In this document: in pieces, positions 55,395 through 63,957 of the stretch
How the letters are laid out: each line of letters opens with the position of its first letter
Position numbering within the stretch: position 1 is the stretch's first letter
NCBI RefSeq assembly: GCF_002584985.1
Contig: NZ_NUPZ01000023.1
Location: 215,999 to 279,998, forward strand
Reading direction: 5' to 3'
DNA: 64,000 bases
From: Bacillus sp. AFS029637
GTDB lineage: Bacteria > Bacillota > Bacilli > Bacillales > Bacillaceae_G
Program-made: the position numbers and the translations under genes
Notes under the pieces: generated by a model
Databases searched by the model: none
What the model saw: the letters and a program-made list of their open reading frames with translations, nothing else
Told to the model about the DNA's origin: nothing

Positions 55395-56393
55395 CTAATG
55401 CTGAAAAGCTAGCTCTTGTTTAATTGATTGCAAAGAATTAGCGAATAATTCCGGTTCTTCTAAATCAGGAGAATGTGCTGAATTTGGGAACCAAATCATC
55501 TTTTTTATGGGCGCTTCTATCACATCACAATATTCTTGAACGAGTGCATAAGGAGTTTGATAATCATAGCGACCAGAAAAAAAATAAACTGGAATAGATA
55601 AACTTGCAATAGAAGAAAAGAAATCAATTGTCAGCATTTCTTCCCATAAAACGCCAGATTTTAAATTTCCTGCGAGAAACTTAAACCAGTCTAATAGCGT
55701 ATATTCAGGAGAAAAGAAACCTTTTCGTATGAAAGAAAAGGAAGATCCGTTTTGGATTGCTCCTCCGAATGTGCCAAGCCACTTTCTTTGAATAATGAGA
55801 CGTCTCGTATCTAAAAATGGTGGTTTCCCTAATTTTAAAAGGGAAGCTAATGCTTTTTTATGATCATGTTTTTTAGCAGAGTTAATTAAATGCTGATATA
55901 GTAATTCTTCGTTTTGTTTCATATGTACAATCTGTCCAATACCGATGTAAGCCTCGATATACTGTGGATATTGATGTGCTATGTTAAGCCCGATAATACT
56001 TCCCCAAGAATGGCCAGCGAGAAATAGTTTTTGTTTGTTGAACCTTTTAAGTACATACTGAATAACTTCTTGTGCATCGGAAACGAATTGTTCGATTGTA
56101 AAAGTTGCCCCGAAATCTTTCATTGAAAAGGATTTACCCGCCCCGCGCTGATCCCAATTAATAACGATGAAGTGTTTCTCCAATTCTTTTTGAAAATGAC
56201 GAATAAATCCGATTTGTGCCATGCCCGGTCCACCGTGACAGCATAATAAAATAGGTTGCTCTACGTTTTGCCCGCGCATAAGGAGAGTTTGTTTTCGATT
56301 ATTAATCATAACGCTTTCCATCGTAGCGATACTATTAGGAATGAGTTGTTTATTTTCATTATAAAACTGTGGGGTATAGCTACGAAAAAGCAT
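55395..56393 (-). CDS. Alpha/beta hydrolase, proline-iminopeptidase-like
   Basis: A 332-residue hydrolase. The HGGPGMAQ oxyanion motif, NWDQRGAGKS, the nucleophile elbow AGHSWGSIIG (Ser about residue 130), FFSGRYDYQTP (Asp) and NSAHSPDLEEP (His) are the S33 peptidase pattern. It may cleave N-terminal proline or act as an esterase. ATG 56393 is chosen because AAAGGAGGG lies just upstream; the frame is open further but without a ribosome-binding site. Confidence 0.85.
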   Translation of the reverse strand: MLFRSYTPQFYNENKQLIPNSIATMESVMINNRKQTLLMRGQNVEQPILLCCHGGPGMAQIGFIRHFQKELEKHFIVINWDQRGAGKSFSMKDFGATFTIEQFVSDAQEVIQYVLKRFNKQKLFLAGHSWGSIIGLNIAHQYPQYIEAYIGIGQIVHMKQNEELLYQHLINSAKKHDHKKALASLLKLGKPPFLDTRRLIIQRKWLGTFGGAIQNGSSFSFIRKGFFSPEYTLLDWFKFLAGNLKSGVLWEEMLTIDFFSSIASLSIPVYFFSGRYDYQTPYALVQEYCDVIEAPIKKMIWFPNSAHSPDLEEPELFANSLQSIKQELAFQH

Positions 56394-56514
56394 ATTGAAA
56401 CCCTCCTTTTCTGAAATCATACGAATCGCACAGGCTATTCGTTTTGCATATACTGTTAGAAAATCATTGTAACATACCATACTAGTGTCATTTCAACACG
56501 GGAGGAGGGAAATT

Positions 56515-56991
56515 GTGACGATTGGAGAAATTATAGATTGTCTAAATAGACGTGAATCAATCGCTATTATAGCAAAGCGCCTTGAAATAAGTCCCTATAC
56601 ATTATCGAAGAAATTGAGATTGATTGGATACGAATATGATGGAGAGCAGAAGAAACGTATTTTTGTAGGAGATGGAGAAGAACCACGTCACTTACAACTC
56701 CAAGAAGCGACCGCCCTTCAATATGCGAAAACAGATTATCAACTATTAATTTATGAGCAATTACAAAGTATTTATGAATTATTAAGCAAAAGAGAAGAAG
56801 TAAGTGCACCAATTATGAGTAAAAGTATAGAGAAAAAGAAACGTACCTTTTCTATTAATGTAGAAATATTAGCGAAATTAGATGTTATATCAGAATCGAA
56901 AGGGATTCAAAAATCTAAACTTGTCGAAGAGGCGTTACTACAATTTTTACAACAATATGGTGTTAGCAAAACATCACATTTTGGTAACTAA
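56515..56991 (+). CDS. Putative DNA-binding protein with helix-turn-helix and ribbon-helix-helix parts
   Basis: A 158-residue protein. The N-terminus (IIDCLNRRESIAIIAKRLEISPYTLSKKLRLIGY) reads as a helix-turn-helix. A central charged segment leads to a C-terminal RTFSINVEILAKLDVISE, then KLVEEALLQFLQQYG, which fits a ribbon-helix-helix (CopG/MetJ-like) dimerisation unit. I do not recognise a named family. GTG 56515 follows GGGAGGAGGG. It lies divergent from the hydrolase gene and has its own terminator. Confidence 0.65.
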   Translation: MTIGEIIDCLNRRESIAIIAKRLEISPYTLSKKLRLIGYEYDGEQKKRIFVGDGEEPRHLQLQEATALQYAKTDYQLLIYEQLQSIYELLSKREEVSAPIMSKSIEKKKRTFSINVEILAKLDVISESKGIQKSKLVEEALLQFLQQYGVSKTSHFGN

Positions 56992-56993
56992 AG

Positions 56994-57035
56994 AAAAGGA
57001 TACTATGTTCATTTTAAGAACGAGTATCCTTTTTG
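56994..57035 (+). terminator. Terminator after the HTH/RHH gene
   Basis: AAAAGGATACT / AGTATCCTTTTT outer stem with an inner GTTC / GAAC pair. Confidence 0.88.
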
Positions 57036-57085
57036 GGGTTCACATATATTACAAGTAAAATAAAGGTTGTTTGTACATAGCGTAC

Positions 57086-58675
57086 TTAATTTATTTTTTG
57101 AATTCTTCCATCAATAACTGGCTGAATTGGTTCTTTTAATTGTTTCACATAATCGACTAGCGCTTCAAAGTCGTTTGGACCAGTTTCTGAATTCTTCCCA
57201 TTTTTAAATGATACGAATCCGTCACCACCAGAAGCTAAGAAAGCATTCGCAACTACGCTGTATGTTTTAGATGGAGATAATTCTTCGCCATTCGTTAAGT
57301 TAATACTTGTCACTTTTTCACCGTTTGGTTTGCTTGCATCCCAAGTATATTGAATACCTGAAATTTGGAGCATTCTTGTTGTACCTTTTTGCCATTGTTG
57401 ATTTAAAATATCGCGAATATCTTGACCTGTTAAATCCAATTTAATCAATTGATTTCCAAAAGGCTGAATACCGTATAATTCGCCCCATGTAATATCGCCA
57501 GCGTCTAAGTCATTACGAATGCCACCAGGATTCATAAGTGCGATTTGAGCTTGCATCGTTTGGCGCTGTGCATCGGCAATTACATTTCCGAGAGTGGACT
57601 CACCAGCATCGTTTTGTTTACGGTCAATAGGTGCTGTAGATTTTCCTACAACTTCATTTACAAGTGGTGCGATTTTTTCTTTATATTGATCTAGTTTTTG
57701 CTTTACTTGTTTATCAGGTTCTACACCTTCATGATATGTTGTAATAACTTCAGCTTTTTTCTTTACAATGTTTTTTGTTTTACGGTCAATCTTTACATCT
57801 ACGTCTGAAAAAGCCGTTCCGTAAGAGTTCGCCTGTACGATAAGCTTATTATTAACTGTACCATTTACATACGTATGACTATGCCCACCGAAAATGACAT
57901 CAACTTCTGGATCCGTTTCATTTGCAATTCGGTTAAGGTCGCCATTTGTTACACCAGATTCATCAGTCGTTCCGCCAACATGTGCAAGGACGACAATGGA
58001 TTTAACGCCGAGACGCTTTAACTGTTGCGCTGATTTATTAATAGCTTCAACTTCGTCAGTGATCTGTACATTTTTAAGCATAGTAGGCATAACGACATTT
58101 GGTGTATCAGTTGTAACAACGCCGATGAATCCTACAGGAACACCATCTACCATTTTTACAGTAAATGGTGGTAAAAATAAGCGACCAGTTGACTTGTTAT
58201 AAAAGTTAGCAGCTACATAAGGGAAGTTAGCACCTTTGAAATTCCCTGTTTTTTCGTGATATCCACCGTAAATGAGGCGTTTCATTTCATCGATACCTTC
58301 ATCAAATTCATGGTTTCCGATTGTACCAACATCAAATTTTAAGTCATTTAAAAATTCAATTGTTGGTTCATCTTGTAACAATGCTGAAACTGGTGGACTA
58401 GCTCCGACAACATCGCCAGCATGTACGAGAAGTGTATTCGGATTTTGTTTTTTACGTTCTTTTAAATAAGTGGCTAAGTAATCAGCGCCACCAGCTTCTT
58501 TGTTATTAATTTTTTTTACAGTATCTAGTTGTCCATGGAAATCATTAATACCAAGCATTTGTACGTCTATGTAGCGATTTTGTTCAGCTGGAGTCTGAGA
58601 TGGGGGAGCGGCAAATACGCTTGAAAAAGTAATAGTGCTTAAAACAGCAACGGCAGGGATAATTTTTTTCCACAT
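57086..58675 (-). CDS. Secreted 5'-nucleotidase/UDP-sugar hydrolase family protein
   Basis: A 529-residue protein with a signal peptide (about residues 1-22, ending VFA), a metallophosphatase domain (LGINDFHGQLD, VHAGDVVGASPP, GNHEFDEG, VLAHVGG, GGHSHTYVNG) and a C-terminal substrate-binding domain (MNPGGIRNDLDAGDITWGEL, LASGGDGFVSF). Unlike the nucleotidase at 35.6 kb it has no LPxTG or repeats, so it should be released. No Pho-box-like repeats were seen upstream. It probably dephosphorylates extracellular nucleotides. Confidence 0.92.
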   Translation of the reverse strand: MWKKIIPAVAVLSTITFSSVFAAPPSQTPAEQNRYIDVQMLGINDFHGQLDTVKKINNKEAGGADYLATYLKERKKQNPNTLLVHAGDVVGASPPVSALLQDEPTIEFLNDLKFDVGTIGNHEFDEGIDEMKRLIYGGYHEKTGNFKGANFPYVAANFYNKSTGRLFLPPFTVKMVDGVPVGFIGVVTTDTPNVVMPTMLKNVQITDEVEAINKSAQQLKRLGVKSIVVLAHVGGTTDESGVTNGDLNRIANETDPEVDVIFGGHSHTYVNGTVNNKLIVQANSYGTAFSDVDVKIDRKTKNIVKKKAEVITTYHEGVEPDKQVKQKLDQYKEKIAPLVNEVVGKSTAPIDRKQNDAGESTLGNVIADAQRQTMQAQIALMNPGGIRNDLDAGDITWGELYGIQPFGNQLIKLDLTGQDIRDILNQQWQKGTTRMLQISGIQYTWDASKPNGEKVTSINLTNGEELSPSKTYSVVANAFLASGGDGFVSFKNGKNSETGPNDFEALVDYVKQLKEPIQPVIDGRIQKIN

Positions 58676-58875
58676 AATTCATGTCTCCTTTTTTATAATC
58701 TGACATCATACGACATAATTTTAATAGATTCATAGGATTATATCCACAATAAAATTTAGTTTTTTCGAAAAATTAACATATTTACAAAAAAAGAATAATA
58801 GCGTAAGGAACCTTTTTTATTGTCGATTCTACCGAGTATCTACTATAATGGAGAAAAAAGTAAAAGGTGAGCAGC

Positions 58876-59139
58876 ATGAAGAAAAAGAAACAAAGACAAA
58901 TACAAAGACAATCTCAAGTGAATCAACAAAAGAATGAATCGCTAACATTAGGGGATCAATTAAATGATTCACTCATGCAACAATTAAAGAATAAGAAAAA
59001 AGAGTTGCAAGTGAGAGAAGAGAAAAAAGAGGCAGCAGAACTAGAAAGAAAGCGTCAAGAACAAAAAGAACGTGAAAAAAATAAATCATTTGAAGAACTG
59101 TTAAGTGAAAGCAATCTTACTTGGAAAGACTTTAAATAA
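58876..59139 (+). CDS. YqkE-like (DUF3886) charged protein
   Basis: An 87-residue, highly charged, coiled-coil protein (KKKKQRQIQRQSQ start, KKKELQVREEKKEAAELERK middle) ending SFEELLSESNLTWKDFK, the YqkE/DUF3886 pattern. Function unknown. AAAGGTGAGC lies before ATG 58876. The following terminator isolates it from the next gene. Confidence 0.78.
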   Translation: MKKKKQRQIQRQSQVNQQKNESLTLGDQLNDSLMQQLKNKKKELQVREEKKEAAELERKRQEQKEREKNKSFEELLSESNLTWKDFK

Positions 59140-59143
59140 TAAC

Positions 59144-59178
59144 AAAAATGATCAGTGAAATACCACTGATCATTTTTT
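59144..59178 (+). terminator. Terminator of the yqkE-like gene
   Basis: AAAAATGATCAGTG / CACTGATCATTTTT stem with T6. Confidence 0.92.
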
Positions 59179-59207
59179 GACGAGTTTGTAAGAAAAGGGG
59201 AGTTAAA

Positions 59208-59732
59208 ATGAGAAAAATTGTAGTCGTTCCGTATGAAAATCATTGGAACGAAAAATTTCAAATGGAGGCTGAAAGATTAAAGTCAGCGATGCCAGAAATG
59301 GTGAAAATCCATCATATTGGAAGTACGTCAGTGCCAGGACTGGCAGCTAAACCAATTATAGATATGATTATGGAAGTAGAGAGTATCGATAGAGTAGATC
59401 ATTGGAATGAACGTTTTGAAGAGCTTGGTTACATCGTCAAAGGGGAAAATGGTATTTCAGGACGCCGCTTTTTTATTCATGGAACGGAGGAAAAACGCTC
59501 GTATCATTTACACGTGTTTGAAAAAGGAAATCCCGAGATAGTAAGGCATTTAGCATTTCGTGACTATATGATGGCTCATTGTGAAGAAGCAGAGGCATAT
59601 GCAACTTTAAAGAAAGAATTAGCCGAAAAATATACATATGATGGCATGCAATATACGGAAGGAAAAAATGAGTTTGTACGTAATGTGGATGAGAAAGCGA
59701 AAGAATGGAGAGAGGGAAACGTGAATAATTGA
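59208..59732 (+). CDS. GrpB/UPF0157 family nucleotidyltransferase-fold protein
   Basis: A 174-residue protein. HHIGSTSVPGLAAKPIIDMIM (about residues 36-56) is the GrpB signature, resembling the GS...D-x-D core of nucleotidyltransferases, and RSYHLHVFEKGNPE and LAFRDYMMAH follow. B. subtilis YqkA carries a related domain. Substrate unknown. GGGGAG precedes the ATG. Confidence 0.87.
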   Translation: MRKIVVVPYENHWNEKFQMEAERLKSAMPEMVKIHHIGSTSVPGLAAKPIIDMIMEVESIDRVDHWNERFEELGYIVKGENGISGRRFFIHGTEEKRSYHLHVFEKGNPEIVRHLAFRDYMMAHCEEAEAYATLKKELAEKYTYDGMQYTEGKNEFVRNVDEKAKEWREGNVNN

Positions 59733-59853
59733 GTTCACGTGTTTCGTGTATAAAATTATTATGTAAACTGTACGTAAGTTTTGACTTTTGGGATAAATAT
59801 TGTTGAAATAAAGTTGTGGTTTATAAAAATGTAACAATGAAAGGAAGACGACT

Positions 59854-60681
59854 GTGCATATTCCAACAATTACACTTCATAATGGCGTGAAAATGCCAAT
59901 GATTGGCCTAGGCGTTTATAAAGCGAAAGAAGGCGACGAAGTAAAACAAGCAGTAAAAACAGCGCTAGAAGTTGGATATCGTTCAATTGATACAGCAACT
60001 GTATATGAAAATGAAAGCGGTGTCGGAGAAGCGGTTCGTGAATCAGGGATTCCGAGAGAAGACATATTTATTACAACAAAAGTTTGGAACGACGATCAAG
60101 GATACGAGGAAACACTTGAGGCATTTGAAAAAAGCTTAAAGAAATTACAAATGGACTATGTAGATTTATATTTAATACATTGGCCAATTAGAGGAAAGTA
60201 TGTTGATACGTACCGAGCTTTAGAAAAATTATATGAAGAAGGTAAAGTGCGCGCAATTGGTGTTTCTAATTTTCATCAACATCATTTAGAATTGTTATTA
60301 CCAAATTGTAAAGTGAAGCCAATGGTAAACCAAGTGGAACTTCATCCGATGTTAGCGCAATTTGAATTGCGTGCTTTCTGTCAAGGTGAGCAAATTCAAA
60401 TGGAAGCATGGAGTCCATTAATGAGGGGCGGCGAAGTATTCCAGCATCCAATCATTCAAGCTATTGCTAACAAATATGAAAAAACACCTGCGCAAGTTAT
60501 ATTAAGATGGGATATTCAAAGTGGAATTGTTACAATTCCTAAATCTGTTACACCATCTCGTATTCAGGAGAATTTTACTATTTTTGATTTCTCCCTAACG
60601 GAAGAAGAGATGAATCAAATTAATACGTTAAATCGTAATTTACATGTAGGAACGAATCCAGATAAATATGATACGTTATAA
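59854..60681 (+). CDS. Aldo/keto reductase (AKR5-like)
   Basis: A 275-residue TIM-barrel NADPH oxidoreductase. Catalytic tetrad: Asp in [11 protein letters not shown] (Tyr nearby), Lys in TTKVWND and His in LIHWPIRG; cofactor motif [13 protein letters not shown]. Similar Bacillus enzymes (YtbE, YvgN) reduce methylglyoxal and other aldehydes. GTG start after AAAGGAAG. It converges on a second, distinct aldo/keto reductase. Confidence 0.9.
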   Translation: MHIPTITLHNGVKMPMIGLGVYKAKEGDEVKQAVKTALEVGYRSIDTATVYENESGVGEAVRESGIPREDIFITTKVWNDDQGYEETLEAFEKSLKKLQMDYVDLYLIHWPIRGKYVDTYRALEKLYEEGKVRAIGVSNFHQHHLELLLPNCKVKPMVNQVELHPMLAQFELRAFCQGEQIQMEAWSPLMRGGEVFQHPIIQAIANKYEKTPAQVILRWDIQSGIVTIPKSVTPSRIQENFTIFDFSLTEEEMNQINTLNRNLHVGTNPDKYDTL

Positions 60682-60712
60682 AAAGACGCTACCAGTATGG
60701 TAGCGTCTTTCT
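60682..60712 (+). terminator. Bidirectional terminator between the two aldo/keto reductase genes
   Basis: AAAGACGCTACCA / TGGTAGCGTCTTT with a GTA loop. Confidence 0.93.
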
Positions 60713-61625
60713 AACGATGTAAAGCGTAGGTATCACATTTAGCAATTTGCTGAAGTTGTATATATTCTGCTGTTGTTAACTGTGTTTGTGTACTAGCCTG
60801 TACATTTTCTTGCAATTGTTGAATGGAGCTTGCACCAGGTATAACAGCTGCAATAGTTTCGTTATGTAAGCAATATTGAATAGCTGTTCCTGTTAAAGAG
60901 CGTTCTCCAATCGCTTCTTTTACACTCGCTAGTGTTGTATTTAATTCATCGTATGAATAAGAAAGGTAATCCTTTTCTTTTACTCTTTCTATCTTTCTTG
61001 CATTATTGTCAGTTAGAATTCCTTTTGCAAGTGGTCCACGAGCAATGACGCTAATTTGATGTTCAGTAAGAAGTGGGAACCATTCTTCTGGACGACGATT
61101 TAAAAGGCTATATTCCATTAGTACGCTAACGATATTTGAGCGTTTTGCATACTCACGGATGACATTTGGACGTATAGAAGAAATACCGTAATGGCGAATG
61201 ATACCTTCTTGTTTCAATTCTTCAAAAGCTTCAATTGTTTCATCTATAGGATCTTCAATTGTCCCACCATGTAGCTGGTAAAGATCAATATAATCTGTTT
61301 GAAGTCTACGTAAACTTTCTTTTACTTCAGCCTTTATGTAAGCTTTGGAAGGATCCCAAGACCAGCCATTTTTTTCTTCTGTCCATCTATTTCCAACCTT
61401 CGTTGTGAGAACCAGTTTGTCTCGTTTTCCCTTTAAGGCTTTTCCAACAAATTCTTCATTTAATCCATAATCATATAAATCTGCTGTATCAAAAAAATTA
61501 ATCCCTAAATCGATTGCTTCATCGATAATACGCATGGCTGCTGTTTCAGATGTACCGAGAGACATACAGCCAAGGCCCATTTCTGTAACAAATAAATCTG
61601 AGTTTCCTAATTGACGTTTTTTCAT
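60711..61625 (-). CDS. Aldo/keto reductase (YqkF-like)
   Basis: A 304-residue member of the larger AKR branch: MKKRQLGNSDLFVTEMGLGCM, FFDTADLYDYGLNEE (catalytic Asp/Tyr), TTKVGNRW (Lys), YIDLYQLHGG (His) and IPGASSIQQLQEN for NADPH. It matches YqkF in pattern and place. Substrate unknown. AAGGAGG before the ATG. Confidence 0.9.
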   Translation of the reverse strand: MKKRQLGNSDLFVTEMGLGCMSLGTSETAAMRIIDEAIDLGINFFDTADLYDYGLNEEFVGKALKGKRDKLVLTTKVGNRWTEEKNGWSWDPSKAYIKAEVKESLRRLQTDYIDLYQLHGGTIEDPIDETIEAFEELKQEGIIRHYGISSIRPNVIREYAKRSNIVSVLMEYSLLNRRPEEWFPLLTEHQISVIARGPLAKGILTDNNARKIERVKEKDYLSYSYDELNTTLASVKEAIGERSLTGTAIQYCLHNETIAAVIPGASSIQQLQENVQASTQTQLTTAEYIQLQQIAKCDTYALHR

Positions 61626-61645
61626 AAGTCAACCTCCTTCCCTTT

Positions 61646-61680
61646 ATTGTACGAGAGGGAAAAGAGGTTGACAAACGTTT
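61646..61680 (-). promoter_or_regulatory. yqkF-like promoter with AAACGTTT palindrome
   Basis: Minus-strand TTGTCA (61669-61674), 17 bp, TACAAT (61646-61651). AAACGTTT (61673-61680) overlaps the -35 edge and could be an operator core. Confidence 0.6.
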
Positions 61681-61698
61681 ACTTTTGAAGACGCATGT

Positions 61699-61771
61699 TG
61701 TAAAAGTCCGATTGATGTGGGCTACTAATTAGAGGTGGATGGCCCCATCTGATTAATGTTTCACTTTATTT
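61699..61771 (+). repeat. Truncated bcr1-related repeat (3' part)
   Basis: TAAAAGTCCGATTGATGTGG and GATTAATGTTTCACTTTATT match the 3' half of the element at 12546-12710; the 5' half is missing. It overlaps the end of mciZ. Confidence 0.7.
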
Positions 61772-61887
61772 GCTGTAATCCACTCTTGTACAGTTGTATA
61801 CTCTTTGCCATATTGTTTGAGCTTATGGCGAATTTGCCATGCTTTTCCGACTAAAGTGACGCGATTTGGTAAAATATAAACTTTCAT
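61753..61887 (-). CDS. mciZ: MciZ, mother-cell inhibitor of FtsZ
   Basis: A 44-residue protein: MKVYILPNRVTLVGKAWQIR, then HKLKQYGKEYTTVQEWITANKVKH. It aligns closely with my memory of B. subtilis MciZ (MKV-x(5)-G-V-V-LVGKAWEIRAKLKEYG ... VKDWI), a sporulation peptide that caps FtsZ filaments. Gene order yqkF-mciZ-nudF also agrees. AAAGGAGCG precedes the ATG. A sigma-E-like CATACATT (61916-61923, minus) is upstream. The last residues lie within the bcr-type repeat and probably differ from the ancestral end. Confidence 0.88.
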   Translation of the reverse strand: MKVYILPNRVTLVGKAWQIRHKLKQYGKEYTTVQEWITANKVKH

Positions 61888-61915
61888 TTCTATCACGCTC
61901 CTTTCAATGTGGTAA

Positions 61916-61944
61916 AATGTATGAGGAAAGAATAGGAAATAGAA
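61916..61944 (-). promoter_or_regulatory. Candidate sigma-E promoter of mciZ
   Basis: Minus-strand CATACATT (61916-61923) equals the sigma-E -10; TTCTATT lies 14 bp upstream as a weak -35. Confidence 0.5.
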
Positions 61945-61961
61945 CAGGGAGATGAAGTAAT

Positions 61962-62501
61962 ATGAGTAATCTTGCAGAGAGAACGGTAAAAACTGAGCCG
62001 ATTTTTGATGGTAGAGTTATAAAAGTTCGTGTTGATGATGTAGTATTACCAAATGGAGAAATGAGTAAACGTGAAATTGTAAATCACCCTGGTGCAGTTG
62101 CTATTATTGCTATTACTGATGAGGGGAAAATTGTGCTTGTTGAGCAGTATCGTAAAGCTCTTGAAAAAGCGATTATAGAAATTCCAGCTGGTAAGTTAGA
62201 ACCAGGTGAAAAACCTGAGGTGACAGCAGTTCGTGAATTAGAAGAAGAAACAGGATATGTATGTGAAAACATGGAGCTCATTACTTCTTTCTATACATCT
62301 CCAGGATTCGCAGATGAAATTTTATATGTATATAAAGCGACAGGTTTGACAAAAAAAGAAAATAAAGCAGCTTTAGATGAAGATGAGTTTGTGGAGTTAA
62401 TGGAAGTATCATTAGAAGAAGCGATTACCCTTATGAAGGATCTTCGTATTCATGATGCGAAGACGATGTTTGCAGTACAATATTTACAACTACAAAAATA
62501 A
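61962..62501 (+). CDS. nudF: ADP-ribose pyrophosphatase (Nudix)
   Basis: A 179-residue Nudix enzyme. The box is GKLEPGEKPEVTAVRELEEE-TGY (about residues 77-99). The N-terminal strand region KTEPIFDGRVIKVRVDDVVLPNG and VEQYRKALEKAIIEIPAG are typical of ADP-ribose pyrophosphatases (YqkG). It cleaves ADP-ribose to AMP and ribose-5-phosphate. GGGAGATGAAG precedes the ATG; divergent from mciZ. Confidence 0.92.
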   Translation: MSNLAERTVKTEPIFDGRVIKVRVDDVVLPNGEMSKREIVNHPGAVAIIAITDEGKIVLVEQYRKALEKAIIEIPAGKLEPGEKPEVTAVRELEEETGYVCENMELITSFYTSPGFADEILYVYKATGLTKKENKAALDEDEFVELMEVSLEEAITLMKDLRIHDAKTMFAVQYLQLQK

Positions 62502-62527
62502 ACACTCGCCAAAGGCGAGTGTTTTTT
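62499..62527 (+). terminator. Bidirectional terminator after nudF
   Basis: AACACTCGCC / GGCGAGTGTT with an AAA loop and T6. Confidence 0.92.
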
Positions 62528-63077
62528 AATTAATTTTTGCATATACACGTGCATCACGTAAGCTACCATCCGGCGCTAGGAAATCATTTTCCATCGTGCC
62601 TTCTAAAATAAATTCTAAACGTTCTGCTAAGTTACATGCGTTTGTATTTGTTGCATCAGTACGAATTTCAATTCTTCTAGCACCTAGTTTATCAAAGGCA
62701 AATTGAATGGCACCTTTAATAGCTTCGGTCATATAGCCTTGTTTTGTATAAGCGCTATGTAGCCAGAAATGAAGTGAAAACTTTGGAATATCCCAGTTTT
62801 CAGGTTTAAGCGTAATCGCCCCGATGAATGTACCTGATACTTTATCGTATAAGTGAAAATCAAGTGTTTCACGAAGTAAAAACTGCCCGTGAGCGTTACG
62901 AACAATTTCTTCAGCACTCTCTTCTGTTTCAGCGTTAATTGGTATCCACGGCACTAAATCTTCTAGGGAAGCTTGGATTGCTTCATATACTTCGGCACCA
63001 TCACCTGGAAACGGTTTGCGAACTTGTAAGCGTTCAGTTTGAAATAATGTTGGAAAATCTAATAATAATGGTTTCAA
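62526..63077 (-). CDS. GNAT acetyltransferase, RimJ/RimL-like
   Basis: A 183-residue GNAT protein of the Acetyltransf_3 type: FQTERLQVRKPFPGDGAEVYEAI, FIGAITLKPENW, FWLHSAYTKQGYMTEAIKGAI and RRIEIRTDATNTNACNLAERLEF. The target is unknown. GGAGGGATTT lies upstream of the ATG. It is unrelated in detail to the other two acetyltransferases in the window. Confidence 0.88.
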   Translation of the reverse strand: MKPLLLDFPTLFQTERLQVRKPFPGDGAEVYEAIQASLEDLVPWIPINAETEESAEEIVRNAHGQFLLRETLDFHLYDKVSGTFIGAITLKPENWDIPKFSLHFWLHSAYTKQGYMTEAIKGAIQFAFDKLGARRIEIRTDATNTNACNLAERLEFILEGTMENDFLAPDGSLRDARVYAKIN

Positions 63078-63142
63078 GAGAAATCCCTCCTATTCTCTAC
63101 TTTTTAGTTTAGCAAAGTAGAGCGGAATTTCAATGTTAATTC

Positions 63143-63172
63143 GTCATACTTTTTTTCTTTCTTTCATACATT
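63143..63172 (+). promoter_or_regulatory. Sigma-E promoter of spoIIM
   Basis: GTCATACT (63143-63150), 14 bp, CATACATT (63165-63172), one mismatch from the sigma-E consensus at correct spacing. Confidence 0.8.
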
Positions 63173-63203
63173 TTTAGTAATAGTGTGAACGGAGGGAAGA
63201 AAA

Positions 63204-63851
63204 ATGTGGCGAAAAACTTGGCAAGACCGTGTAACGTCTCACATACTGGAAAACTCTTCATTATATATATTTAACGCTGTTTTATTATTGATGGGAGTAA
63301 TATTTGGAGCCATTCTTGTGAATAGTTTACAAATAAATCAAAAACAAGATTTATCATTTTATTTACAGCGTTTTTTTGGACAAGTTTCTAAAGGAGAATT
63401 TGCTATCGCGGGCGAAATGTTTCGAGAAAGTTACTTTTCGCAGTTAAAATACATCGGCTTTATTTGGATTTTAGGGATTTCAATTATTGGATTGCCACTT
63501 ATTTTTATTTTATTATTTGTAAAAGGAGTAGTTGTTGGATTTACAGTAGGTTTTTTAGTAAGTCAGCATGGTTGGAATGGATTATTACTTGCATTCGTAT
63601 CTGTATTGCCACAAAACCTAATCATAATTCCAGTATTTCTCGTTATGACAACGATTGCCGCAAGCTTTTCTTTGCGAATGATTAGGCATCAATTTATCCG
63701 GAAAATAACGGAGCCACTATTACCATTATTAATTCGTTATACATGCTTTTTTCTTGTGATTGGAGCGGTGTTAGCTCTTGCTTCTAGTGTGGAAGCTTAT
63801 GCATCGCCAGTTTTAATGAAAGAAGTCGTTGAAGCTATTAATAAAAAATAA
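63204..63851 (+). CDS. spoIIM: Stage II sporulation protein M
   Basis: A 215-residue membrane protein with about five hydrophobic segments (residues 22-43, 90-112, 118-135, 137-160 and 175-196). SLYIFNAVLLLMGVIFGAI and FVKGVVVGFTVGFLVSQHGWNG match SpoIIM. With SpoIID and SpoIIP it drives peptidoglycan remodelling during engulfment in the mother cell, in line with the sigma-E promoter upstream. GGAGGGAAG before the ATG. Confidence 0.93.
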   Translation: MWRKTWQDRVTSHILENSSLYIFNAVLLLMGVIFGAILVNSLQINQKQDLSFYLQRFFGQVSKGEFAIAGEMFRESYFSQLKYIGFIWILGISIIGLPLIFILLFVKGVVVGFTVGFLVSQHGWNGLLLAFVSVLPQNLIIIPVFLVMTTIAASFSLRMIRHQFIRKITEPLLPLLIRYTCFFLVIGAVLALASSVEAYASPVLMKEVVEAINKK

Positions 63852-63859
63852 ATACTTTT

Positions 63860-63924
63860 TGAGAATAATTATCAATTTGTTTTTATTGTTTTTCTTTTGA
63901 CAGAAGCCCTTCTTCTGATATAAT
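63860..63924 (+). promoter_or_regulatory. fur promoter with Fur/PerR box
   Basis: TGAGAATAATTATCA (63860-63874) differs at one position from the 7-1-7 Fur box and also resembles a PerR box. TTGACA (63897-63902), 16 bp, TATAAT (63919-63924) follows. Confidence 0.8.
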
Positions 63925-63957
63925 GGTGTAAGAGTGGCGAGGAGGGAGTAGTACCGA

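Noticed and set aside
58676-58875. TTAACA and TTTACA near 58772-58790 considered as Pho boxes for the second nucleotidase
   Set aside because: They are in the wrong orientation for that gene and 8 bp apart rather than 5, with no further repeats.
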